Part shown: piece after piece, positions 17,445 through 23,976 of the stretch | Position numbering within the stretch: position 1 is the stretch's first letter | How the letters are laid out: every line of letters starts with the position of its first letter | NCBI GenBank assembly: GCA_964596325.1 | Contig: CAZQSQ010000001.1 | Location: forward strand, 62,001 to 126,000 | DNA length: 64,000 nucleotides | Reading direction: 5' to 3' | From: JBAZJI01 sp964596325 | GTDB lineage: Bacteria; Patescibacteriota; Minisyncoccia; Minisyncoccales; JAGOPM01 | Made by a program: the position numbers and the translations under genes | The notes under the pieces: generated by a model | Told to the model about the DNA's origin: nothing | The model's database searches: none | Seen by the model: only the letters and a program-made list of their open reading frames with translations

Positions 17445-17987
17445 ATGGAACAGCAATTTCACCCCTGCACCACATCAGATGGCGCACCTGTTCCGGTCAG
17501 CGAACCCGGGGCAGGACAAAATTCCCATAACGAACGCCGGCTCTTTGACCGACCGATTATCAATCTGGCATACTCCCTTGATGAAAAAAGGCGCGTTTCG
17601 CTGGAGCACATAGTCGATGTTATGGTGAAAAAAATGTCTGAAAAAGGCCAAAGCCTTACCAATGGTGTCCCTTGGCGGTTGGAAGAAAAAAACCTCAATC
17701 GCTACCGCGTCCACGATTTCTACAAGATGTTTTGGTACAGCCCTTCTGGGGCGCCCAAACCCAAGCTTGGATTCAAAATTGAATTCACGCTTTACAAAAA
17801 AATCGGCGAAGGGATGCGCCACACTGCCAAAGTTACTATTTTCACCAAATGGCAAAAGGAACTGCAACCCCTTATGGACCAATTCCGTAAAGAAGCCGTT
17901 AAACTAGACATTGACTGCACTTGGTCCTTACGCCGGCCGCCCCAAAGACAGTCGCTCCCACCCGCTATCAACAATATTCAAACATAA
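17445..17987 (+). CDS. Hypothetical protein, unknown function
   Basis: 180 aa. ATG 17445 is chosen because GGAAGGAG lies 8 nt upstream; an ATG at 17425 lies before the SD in another frame. The first about 35 residues are polar and look disordered. The rest is a compact alpha/beta domain with EEKNLNRYRVHDFYKMFWY (about 80-98), a basic strand region and HTAKVTIFTKWQKEL. The C-terminus is Pro/Arg/Gln-rich. No signal peptide or transmembrane segment is visible. It is flanked by a perfect promoter and a strong terminator and is divergent from the HTH gene. I recognise no family. Confidence 0.75.
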   Translation: MEQQFHPCTTSDGAPVPVSEPGAGQNSHNERRLFDRPIINLAYSLDEKRRVSLEHIVDVMVKKMSEKGQSLTNGVPWRLEEKNLNRYRVHDFYKMFWYSPSGAPKPKLGFKIEFTLYKKIGEGMRHTAKVTIFTKWQKELQPLMDQFRKEAVKLDIDCTWSLRRPPQRQSLPPAINNIQT

Positions 17988-18017
17988 AAGCCCTGAGATT
18001 CTCAGGGCTATTTGTTT
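17979..18017. terminator. Hairpin terminator; first copy of a 39-bp exact repeat
   Basis: AGCCCTGAG (17989-17997) pairs with CTCAGGGCT (18001-18009), followed by ATTTGTTT. It ends the plus-strand gene at 17445. The same 39 bases recur at 20446-20484. Confidence 0.85.
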
Positions 18018-18025
18018 GGATTAAT

Positions 18026-18055
18026 TTTTCCTCCGCTTGAGTGGAGGATTTTTAA
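18026..18055. terminator. Bidirectional terminator between converging genes
   Basis: TCCTCCGC pairs with GTGGAGGA (one G-T wobble) around TTGA, with T-rich sequence after it on both strands. Confidence 0.65.
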
Positions 18056-18057
18056 TT

Positions 18058-18083
18058 AAAAAAAGCAGGAATGTTCCTGCTTA
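18058..18083 (-). terminator. Terminator of the SPFH gene
   Basis: AAGCAGGA (18063-18070) pairs with TCCTGCTT (18075-18082), followed by a run of Ts on the minus strand. It overlaps the stop codon at 18081. Confidence 0.8.
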
Positions 18084-20327
18084 TGATTCTTTGCTTTCCG
18101 TTGATTCTTTGCTTTCTGTTGGAGGTATTATTGCGGAATTTGTTGCAACTCCTCCTTGGAGTATTTTTGCAATAAGAGCAGTTGCTATGCTTGTTGTGCT
18201 ATTATCAGCGCCACCTTCTCCCCCATTGATGAGAATATCGGGGGTAATCTTGAGCCGATTGGCGGCAATCGCATTGATGATTTCTATGCTGGCAACAACC
18301 TCGGCTCCGCCCATGGCTTTCGTTTTCTCTTCAAGAGCCTTTGCCGCAGCAATACCTTTTTCCCTGATGACTGTAGCTTCAGCTTTACCTCTAGCTTCGA
18401 TGGCCTTTCCTTCAGCTTCTCCGATTCTTTCCTTATATCCGCCCTCGCCATCAGCTCTGGCTTTCTGGGCGTCAGCGGCGTTTCTGCTGATCTCAATATC
18501 GATTTTCGACTTAGCAAGATCGGCCTGTTGGTCGGCCTCGCCTCTGGATTTTTCCATGACCAATCTGGCGTCTTCAGTTATCTTCTGCTGCTCAAAAGTC
18601 TTTTTCTGCTGGACTGCCAATTCGGCATTTTTGAGAACATTCACCAAGTCTTCTGGCGGGATAACATCTTGGATAAAAACGCCATAACACTCAACCTTGA
18701 AATCTTCCAATTTCTGCTTGATGTGGTCGGTAGCCTCTCCTTGAACTCTTTGTCTTTCCTGAATAAATTGGATGGCCTGCATACCCTGAAGCTTGTCGCG
18801 GAAATAGTTTCCGACGGCCGGATGCAAAACCTCAGAGACAAGGTAATCAATCTTTTCCACCATGACAATAACATAAGGGGCTTTGGTGTCTGGAATGTGG
18901 ATTTGCACCTGCAAGTCAATGGCAAACTTGAAGCCCTCTTTGGAGCGGGCATTGATTTGGCTGAGTCTCTCATCAAGCTTGTGTGCCACAGAAGTTTCGC
19001 TGGCCCAGTTGAGCGTGATGATAGAAGTAGGCACAAGCTCTGTCGCATAGATATGCGGGTTAATGAGGTATTTTCCCGGGCGCAAAGCCTCGTTCCAAAT
19101 TCCTCTATGGCCGGGCCTGACAATAAAGCCATGTTTGAAGCTCTCGCCAGAAACATCTTCAGAAGCCAAACCAACGCCGGCGCGCACAACCGCCACTTTT
19201 CCCTGCGGCACTACTAAACCACGGGATTCTTCTACGCGCACCAAAAACGGATTGAAGTTGTATTTGCCATAAGTTATGACATCATGCTGCAAACCTTGGC
19301 AACCGCCTGCATCGAAGAATTTCTGCATATCTTGGTAGCTGTTGTGCAATTCTACTTTGCTTTGGAAAAACAGCATGTTGATGATATCCAGCCCGAGTTT
19401 ACGGATTGATTCTTCATATTCCCTTTGAGCTTCGGGTATTTGTTTGATGTTGCGGACTGCTTCGTCGTATTCAAGCCTATCCTCGGGCGTCTGCTTGCTT
19501 TGATCAAATTTGTCTCTTGCTTTCCTTAACTTTTGTCTTTTCAATTCCTCGCTCTCAACATTTTCTTTAGCGCCGACCGTCGCCATATCAGCCTCGTATT
19601 TTTTCTTCGCCGCCTCGGTCCTCTTCGTCTCCGCATCTTGAATATCGGCAAATCCGCCAATGCGAGAAGCTGGAGTATTATCTGGGTTGGGCGGACCATC
19701 AAGGATGGTTACCAAACCAATAATATCAACATCTGAACCCTGCTGTGTCTTGATTTCGAGGGGCCGGTACTTCTGATCCTCATACTGCCCAAAAGTTTCT
19801 TCTACCGAATCAGAGAATGGCATGCCAAAAATGCTGGTTGCGGTTTTCACCACAAAAGCAATCGGGTGCATGTAGTAGATGTGACCCGGAGAAAGCACGG
19901 CTCTCTGAATGCCTTTTTGCCCGCCAGCTTGCATAAATTTTCCCACGTCAGAGTAAATCTCCTCAACGTCTCCTTTAATCTGGCAAGCGGTTCTCCAACC
20001 AACCGGAATATTTTCTCCGACTTGCGAGAAAACAACTCCAATTTCATCTTGGCCAACTTGGACAACCGGGAACAATTTCACGGTGTAAAGCGGCCAAAAC
20101 TTAAATCGCCAACCAGGCATCAAACAGTTTGCCTGCCAGCCAACCTCACCTTCGAGGGCAATAATCTGGTCCCCCTTGAGTTTCTTGATGCCGAAATTTT
20201 TCTTCACGGCGCCAATCATGTCAGCTGGGATAAAATGGAACGAGGCTTTGATAAAAAGCAAAACAATCAAAACCACAATTCCTATTCCAATACCAATTAA
20301 CCAAGGCATCATTTCTGCAATTTCCAC
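18081..20327 (-). CDS. Large SPFH / band-7 (flotillin-like) membrane protein
   Basis: 748 aa from GTG 20327, picked because AGGAGG lies 7 nt upstream; longer readings would start inside the leader. A single transmembrane segment (about 8-30) anchors the N-terminus. Two related beta-rich halves follow: PADMIGAVKKNFG early, then VVPQGKVAVVRAGVG, PGHRGIWNEALRPGKYLINP and FAIDLQVQIHIPD, the classic SPFH domain in roughly 370-560. A long coiled coil rich in A/E/K/Q (about 560-690) ends with GGAEVVASIEIINAIAANR and ITPDILINGG, then a Ser/Glu repeat tail. Flotillin-like proteins form ring or cage scaffolds on membranes. At about 750 aa it is longer than most flotillins (about 450-500). It is monocistronic, with a palindrome at the start of its leader. 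Confidence 0.88.
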   Translation of the reverse strand: MEIAEMMPWLIGIGIGIVVLIVLLFIKASFHFIPADMIGAVKKNFGIKKLKGDQIIALEGEVGWQANCLMPGWRFKFWPLYTVKLFPVVQVGQDEIGVVFSQVGENIPVGWRTACQIKGDVEEIYSDVGKFMQAGGQKGIQRAVLSPGHIYYMHPIAFVVKTATSIFGMPFSDSVEETFGQYEDQKYRPLEIKTQQGSDVDIIGLVTILDGPPNPDNTPASRIGGFADIQDAETKRTEAAKKKYEADMATVGAKENVESEELKRQKLRKARDKFDQSKQTPEDRLEYDEAVRNIKQIPEAQREYEESIRKLGLDIINMLFFQSKVELHNSYQDMQKFFDAGGCQGLQHDVITYGKYNFNPFLVRVEESRGLVVPQGKVAVVRAGVGLASEDVSGESFKHGFIVRPGHRGIWNEALRPGKYLINPHIYATELVPTSIITLNWASETSVAHKLDERLSQINARSKEGFKFAIDLQVQIHIPDTKAPYVIVMVEKIDYLVSEVLHPAVGNYFRDKLQGMQAIQFIQERQRVQGEATDHIKQKLEDFKVECYGVFIQDVIPPEDLVNVLKNAELAVQQKKTFEQQKITEDARLVMEKSRGEADQQADLAKSKIDIEISRNAADAQKARADGEGGYKERIGEAEGKAIEARGKAEATVIREKGIAAAKALEEKTKAMGGAEVVASIEIINAIAANRLKITPDILINGGEGGADNSTTSIATALIAKILQGGVATNSAIIPPTESKESTESKES

Positions 20328-20334
20328 TAATAAA

Positions 20335-20340
20335 CCTCCT
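20335..20340 (-). promoter_or_regulatory. Shine-Dalgarno site fixing the GTG start of the SPFH gene
   Basis: AGGAGG on the minus strand, 7 nt before GTG 20327. Confidence 0.85.
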
Positions 20341-20376
20341 TTTAAGTTGTAAATTTTTACCAACAAATGCTGGCAA

Positions 20377-20394
20377 GTGCTCAATTTTGAGCAC
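20377..20394 (-). promoter_or_regulatory. 18-bp perfect palindrome at the transcription start of the SPFH gene
   Basis: GTGCTCAATTTTGAGCAC reads the same on both strands and lies just downstream of the -10 box, over the expected start point. It could be an operator or a 5' hairpin in the mRNA. Confidence 0.5.
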
Positions 20395-20399
20395 GCTAT

Positions 20400-20427
20400 A
20401 CTATACATTTTTTAATATTTTTGTCAA
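20400..20427 (-). promoter_or_regulatory. Promoter of the SPFH gene
   Basis: TTGACA (20422-20427), 16 bp, TATAGT (20400-20405). The leader is about 66 nt. Confidence 0.78.
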
Positions 20428-20445
20428 TAATAATTAGGCTTAAAC

Positions 20446-20484
20446 CAAACATAAAAGCCCTGAGATTCTCAGGGCTATTTGTTT
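20446..20484. terminator. Second copy of the 39-bp hairpin repeat
   Basis: Identical base for base to 17979-18017 and in the same orientation. Here it lies downstream of a minus-strand gene, so the stem with TTTTATG on its other side would have to act in reverse. Confidence 0.75.
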
Positions 20485-20487
20485 TAG

Positions 20488-20512
20488 AAAAAGAGCCGCA
20501 TTGGGCGGCTCA
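20488..20512 (-). terminator. Terminator of the gene at 20510
   Basis: GAGCCGC (20493-20499) pairs with GCGGCTC (20505-20511), followed by TTTTTC on the minus strand. It includes the stop codon. Confidence 0.75.
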
Positions 20513-21844
20513 AATAATAGAGGGAATTCTTTCCATGCCGATTTTGACACAGGCCTCATCATATAAGTGGCTGCCCACGGCGGCCGAACTGACCACATAA
20601 TACCATTTTTGCAAATCGCTTTGGCACATTTCTTTGGCATGGCGCACATATTCGTTTTCTGCCACATCCAAACACATTTTGGCCTCGGTATACCCGGGCG
20701 TTCCCTGAGCGGCTTGGATTTTACATTCCAGAAAATAATTATAGCCATTAATAAGCTCAGGCAACGTTCCTTTGGCTGAGGGTAACCTGTCGGCCACTTC
20801 CTTGCGCTTGGCATCGCTGACAAAACGCATGGCGTAACCGATTTCTTCCAGCTCGCAGGCTTGCATGGCGACAAATTCGGCAAAATTTTTGTAGGCTTCC
20901 TCTGGTGCTTTGGAAAAATCCAAAGTTTCAAAGGCAATCCTGGCAAGCACAAATCGCGGGGCACGCTTTTGGATGGCCAAACGAATAGCTGCCGCCAAAC
21001 GGGCATTCTTGGGATTGGCAATGACTAAGTTATGTGCACAAATCGCCTCATTCAAACAACCCTTAACCTGCAAAGCCTTAAAGCATAAATCCTTGGCAAG
21101 CTCCTCGGGAATTTCCCCCTCGGAGGCATGCGCCACGTCCATGATATTGGAAACTTTTTCTACCAGACTTTGGGCGATAGTTTCGTCCCCGCTAACCAAG
21201 TCCCAGCCCAAAAGCCTTACGAGCTCAAAGGTTGGGGCAAAATTTTTGGTCAGCCGGCAAGCTTTTTGTGCCGCACGTTTGGCTAAGATATCCATTTTCT
21301 GAACCTTGGCCAAAAAGCAGAGCAAGCTGAGATCTTCAACCTCCTCATCTTCTAAAACCTTTACCACCAACCACTTCCCCAAAGGGGAGCGCAGGCTGAT
21401 ATTGGCCTTAAGAATGAGGTCGTAGCAAGTACGCGCCAAATACACGATTCTTTCCCTGACCAACACTTCTAGGCTGTCAGCAACATCGTCTTGCCAAATA
21501 TAGCAAGCCAAGGCCCAATCAAGATCACAGCTCGGGTTAAATGCTTCTCTGACCAATTCTCGAAGAGCAATAAGTGCGCCCTTATTGAGCAACATTTGTT
21601 TGCCCCGAGCAAAATTCAAAGTCATCGCTTGTTCGCTAAACTGTTTGGCCTTTTTGCATAGCCGAATCACAAATTGGCTCAGGGTATGCGAATCATTAGA
21701 AGGGCCAATTTCTGGCAAGCGCCGCTCCCAAAACGTTGCGAAGTCTAAACCCGCTTCCGGATCTCCAGGGAAAATGCCCAACTCTGCCGCAATCGGGACG
21801 GCCGCGGCCGGATCGAAAACAAATTTATTTGTTTTATCTGCCAT
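20510..21844 (-). CDS. Hypothetical helical-repeat protein, unknown function
   Basis: 444 aa, ATG 21844 with AGGAGG 8 nt upstream. It is almost wholly predicted helical, with paired amphipathic helices (for example LVREAFNPSCDLDWALACYI, then ILAKRAAQKACRLTKNFAPT) that resemble a TPR/HEAT-like solenoid without a recognisable consensus. Cys is frequent for a cytoplasmic protein. There is no signal peptide or transmembrane segment. It is a single-gene unit with its own promoter and terminator, between the SPFH gene and nadD. I do not recognise the family and infer only a scaffold-like shape. Confidence 0.72.
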   Translation of the reverse strand: MADKTNKFVFDPAAAVPIAAELGIFPGDPEAGLDFATFWERRLPEIGPSNDSHTLSQFVIRLCKKAKQFSEQAMTLNFARGKQMLLNKGALIALRELVREAFNPSCDLDWALACYIWQDDVADSLEVLVRERIVYLARTCYDLILKANISLRSPLGKWLVVKVLEDEEVEDLSLLCFLAKVQKMDILAKRAAQKACRLTKNFAPTFELVRLLGWDLVSGDETIAQSLVEKVSNIMDVAHASEGEIPEELAKDLCFKALQVKGCLNEAICAHNLVIANPKNARLAAAIRLAIQKRAPRFVLARIAFETLDFSKAPEEAYKNFAEFVAMQACELEEIGYAMRFVSDAKRKEVADRLPSAKGTLPELINGYNYFLECKIQAAQGTPGYTEAKMCLDVAENEYVRHAKEMCQSDLQKWYYVVSSAAVGSHLYDEACVKIGMERIPSII

Positions 21845-21881
21845 TAAACTTTCCTCCTTTTTTCGATTGTTAATTTATCTA

Positions 21882-21909
21882 ATTATACAATAAATTTACT
21901 AGAAATCAA
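21882..21909 (-). promoter_or_regulatory. Promoter of the gene at 20510
   Basis: TTGATT (21904-21909), 16 bp, TATAAT (21882-21887). Confidence 0.8.
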
Positions 21910-21956
21910 GGGTAAGGCTGCCTCCCTTTAACCTTGGAAAATATCGTTTTAACACT

Positions 21957-21983
21957 ATAAAAGCCCTGATATTCTCAGGGCCA
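21957..21983 (-). terminator. Terminator of nadD; diverged third copy of the repeated hairpin
   Basis: GCCCTGA pairs with TCAGGGC around TATTC, with ATAAAA before it on the plus strand (TTTTAT on the minus strand). It matches the core of the 39-bp repeat with one change in the loop-side arm. Confidence 0.7.
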
Positions 21984-21985
21984 TG

Positions 21986-22588
21986 CTAATCTTGATAAAG
22001 CTCATTGATGGAGATGTAGGTTTCAATTTCGGAAGTGACAAGGCCGCGCAGGGAATGGTTTTGCTTTGCGGCTTGGCGGGCTTTAGTACTGGAACAATCT
22101 GTGCCAAGCCAGATAATTTTGCTGTGAGGCGGACAGTCCGGCAAATAGAAACGATATCCCGCCCGCGGCATAACGACAAAATTCAAACTTTCCCAAAGCC
22201 AACGGCCTTTGCTCCACTTTTTCTGAATTTCCGAGCAACCGTCAGCGCCGCCCAGGATTAGATCTCCGCCCACCACGTGCCAAATTTCACCCAATCTTTC
22301 GTAGTGCTTTTGCATTTCAAAAGTGGTTGTAAATTTGTCGTGCTGGATATCGAAAAAATCCAAAGTGATATTGGGGCGCAGGTTGTAGAAATTCAAATCA
22401 CACATAGCCATGCGCTCCAAAGCCATCCTCATGGCGTGCGGCTTACCTTTATCTGACCTCTGCCCGCAAGGAACGATAAAAACATGGTCGAATTCGCTGG
22501 ACAGTTTTTGGGCTGCCCGGCGGTGTGAAAGCGTTGGCGGGTCAAAACTGCCGCCGAAAACCGCAATTTTTTTAGCCGTTACTGACAT
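21986..22588 (-). CDS. nadD: Nicotinate-nucleotide adenylyltransferase-like protein
   Basis: 200 aa from ATG 22588, with AGGAGG 5 nt upstream; an earlier in-frame ATG at 22648 lacks an SD. It joins an adenylyl group from ATP to nicotinate mononucleotide. Seen: IAVFGGSFDPPTLSH (8-22), the nucleotidyltransferase GGSFDPxHxGH motif with Thr at the first His and Ser at the Gly, and IWLGTDCSSTKARQA near the C-terminus, matching the SSTxIR motif. The middle part (SLNFVVMPRAGYRF) fits the family. It overlaps the 3' end of the gene at 22572 by 17 bp. Other HIGH-type transferases such as CoaD cannot be fully excluded, but length and the SST motif favour NadD. It pairs functionally with nadE at 14407. 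Confidence 0.85.
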   Translation of the reverse strand: MSVTAKKIAVFGGSFDPPTLSHRRAAQKLSSEFDHVFIVPCGQRSDKGKPHAMRMALERMAMCDLNFYNLRPNITLDFFDIQHDKFTTTFEMQKHYERLGEIWHVVGGDLILGGADGCSEIQKKWSKGRWLWESLNFVVMPRAGYRFYLPDCPPHSKIIWLGTDCSSTKARQAAKQNHSLRGLVTSEIETYISINELYQD

Positions 22589-23234
22589 ACTTTCCTCCTC
22601 CCCTACCTGGGCCCATTTGCTCATCAAACCATTGCGCCCATTGGCCATTATCTATTGGCAACAAATGACTGCTCGCTCTAAACACCAATACCAAGACCGT
22701 GCTGAATATCCCTAAAGTCCCCTGATCGAGAACTCTGGCAACCGTATTTTCAAATACATTGGACCAGAGAATATTGCTTGCCTTGATTGTTTCGCGAATA
22801 TATTCCAAAGACTTTTTCGCAGTTTCGGCCCAGCTTGAATCAAAATCTTCCTTGGGAGTATTGGACAAAATCTTTCCGGCTTGAAGAACCTGAAAATCTT
22901 TTCTTTTGATTTCAGGAAACAAACCATAAGCGTGGTAAATAGGGCTGAGGATTACGCAGAAAAAGCGGAAGATATCGCCGATAGTAATCACGCAATTATT
23001 ATTGACTTCAAGAATCGGCATCTCCTCGGAAAGCGTTGATGTAAAACCATCGCCGTAAAGTTCAATCGCCTCGACGATTTCCTTGGCCGTCTCCGGATCA
23101 TATTTGCGCATGGCCAAAAACCATTCCTGCTTTTTCAATATTTCAACATTCCCATTACCCTCTAGCCTATCCTGTTCGGCGAGCATGGCTTGGACGTCAG
23201 CATCACTAATCGAAAGTTTTTCCCTCTCCATCAT
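22572..23234 (-). CDS. Hypothetical protein with two hydrophobic segments, cotranscribed with nadD
   Basis: 220 aa. Two adjacent ATGs (23234, 23231) follow AGGAGG at 4 and 7 nt; the second has the better spacing. The N-terminus is charged and helical (ISDADVQAMLAEQDRLEG). Hydrophobic stretches near 83-105 (ITIGDIFRFFCVILSPIYHA) and 175-195 (LGIFSTVLVLVFRASSHLL) may touch or cross the membrane. Near the end is a Gly-rich GPGRGGGK. Its 3' end overlaps nadD, so both probably come from the promoter at 23269. No family is recognised, and a link to NAD metabolism is only positional. Confidence 0.72.
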   Translation of the reverse strand: MMEREKLSISDADVQAMLAEQDRLEGNGNVEILKKQEWFLAMRKYDPETAKEIVEAIELYGDGFTSTLSEEMPILEVNNNCVITIGDIFRFFCVILSPIYHAYGLFPEIKRKDFQVLQAGKILSNTPKEDFDSSWAETAKKSLEYIRETIKASNILWSNVFENTVARVLDQGTLGIFSTVLVLVFRASSHLLPIDNGQWAQWFDEQMGPGRGGGKYVSNG

Positions 23235-23268
23235 TTAACCTCCTTTATGTAATTTTTAATTTACCTAT

Positions 23269-23296
23269 ATTATAGCATATATTCTATAAAAATCAA
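23269..23296 (-). promoter_or_regulatory. Promoter of the 22572-nadD operon
   Basis: TTGATT (23291-23296), 16 bp, TATAAT (23269-23274) with extended -10 TGC. It is nearly the same sequence as the promoter at 17290. Confidence 0.82.
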
Positions 23297-23302
23297 TACA
23301 AC

Positions 23303-23330
23303 AAAGGGCCGCACTTGCGTGCAGCCCGAC
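23303..23330 (-). terminator. Probable terminator of the gene at 23342
   Basis: GGGC-GCAC (23306-23314) pairs with GTGC-GCCC (23319-23327) around TTGC, followed by TTTGTTGT on the minus strand. Confidence 0.6.
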
Positions 23331-23341
23331 CCCTAGGGGTA

Positions 23342-23770
23342 TTACTTTTCCGGAAAATAGAATGTTCCTAACTGGCCCAATGCAATGAAGGATTCATAAG
23401 CACTGGTCTGATAAAGCGTTATCCTTACCCTAAAACCTTCGCCGCGGTATGCCCCAGGATCTCCGGTAAGCACCCATGGCCCAAGCTTCGTGGTATTGCC
23501 AGCTTCGCGCTCTGCATACTGTTGCCACTTCCCGCCCCTTTGCTCTTCATAGGAGAGCTTGGCAAAAAGCCAACCGGAATCAGGGATCTGTTTAACCTTT
23601 AAGGTAAAACAGACATTAGGCTTTTGCGCAGTATATCCGGACATATTGGAAACATACATTGCGTAATCATTTTCCAATACGACCCTTTCTTGGTTGCAGA
23701 AATAGGCAACGCTCAGAAGGGCAAGAGCAACAACGATTCCAGCAACCAGTAAGATATTATTTTTCTTCAC
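23342..23770 (-). CDS. Small membrane-anchored or secreted protein, unknown function
   Basis: 142 aa from GTG 23770, with AGGAGG 5 nt upstream. A Lys-rich start and a hydrophobic core (about 5-25) make a signal anchor; a Cys at 25 could suit a lipoprotein, but there is no clear lipobox. The remainder is a beta-rich domain (NVCFTLKVKQIPDSGWLF, WVLTGDPGAYRGEGFRVRI) that looks Ig-like or jelly-roll-like. It is monocistronic with its own promoter and terminator. I do not recognise the family. Confidence 0.72.
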   Translation of the reverse strand: MKKNNILLVAGIVVALALLSVAYFCNQERVVLENDYAMYVSNMSGYTAQKPNVCFTLKVKQIPDSGWLFAKLSYEEQRGGKWQQYAEREAGNTTKLGPWVLTGDPGAYRGEGFRVRITLYQTSAYESFIALGQLGTFYFPEK

Positions 23771-23802
23771 TTCTTCCTCCTTATTTAACTGTTAATACTT
23801 AT

Positions 23803-23831
23803 ATTATAGCACATTTTTAGCCAAAAATCAA
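23803..23831 (-). promoter_or_regulatory. Promoter of the gene at 23342
   Basis: TTGATT (23826-23831), 17 bp, TATAAT (23803-23808) with extended -10 TGC. Confidence 0.82.
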
Positions 23832-23923
23832 TGCACGAAGTTGCTAATAAAATCAAGCCTTTTAGGCTTAGGCTCCATTAGCGCCCCGCAGTTTTAACAA
23901 AAGATAGCATTTAATATCTCCGC

Positions 23924-23956
23924 AAAAAGTGCCCGCCTATTGTCAGGCAGGCACTT
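23924..23956 (-). terminator. Terminator of the 1601-aa protein gene
   Basis: AAGTGCCCGCCT (23927-23938) pairs with AGGCAGGCACTT (23945-23956), 11 of 12, followed by TTTTTG on the minus strand. Confidence 0.8.
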
Positions 23957-23976
23957 GGGCGTGCTTTGGGGAATTT

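Noticed and set aside
18156..19217. 353-codon plus-strand open frame antisense to the SPFH gene
   Set aside because: Lies entirely within the well-supported SPFH coding region; no SD or promoter, and the translation shows no domain.
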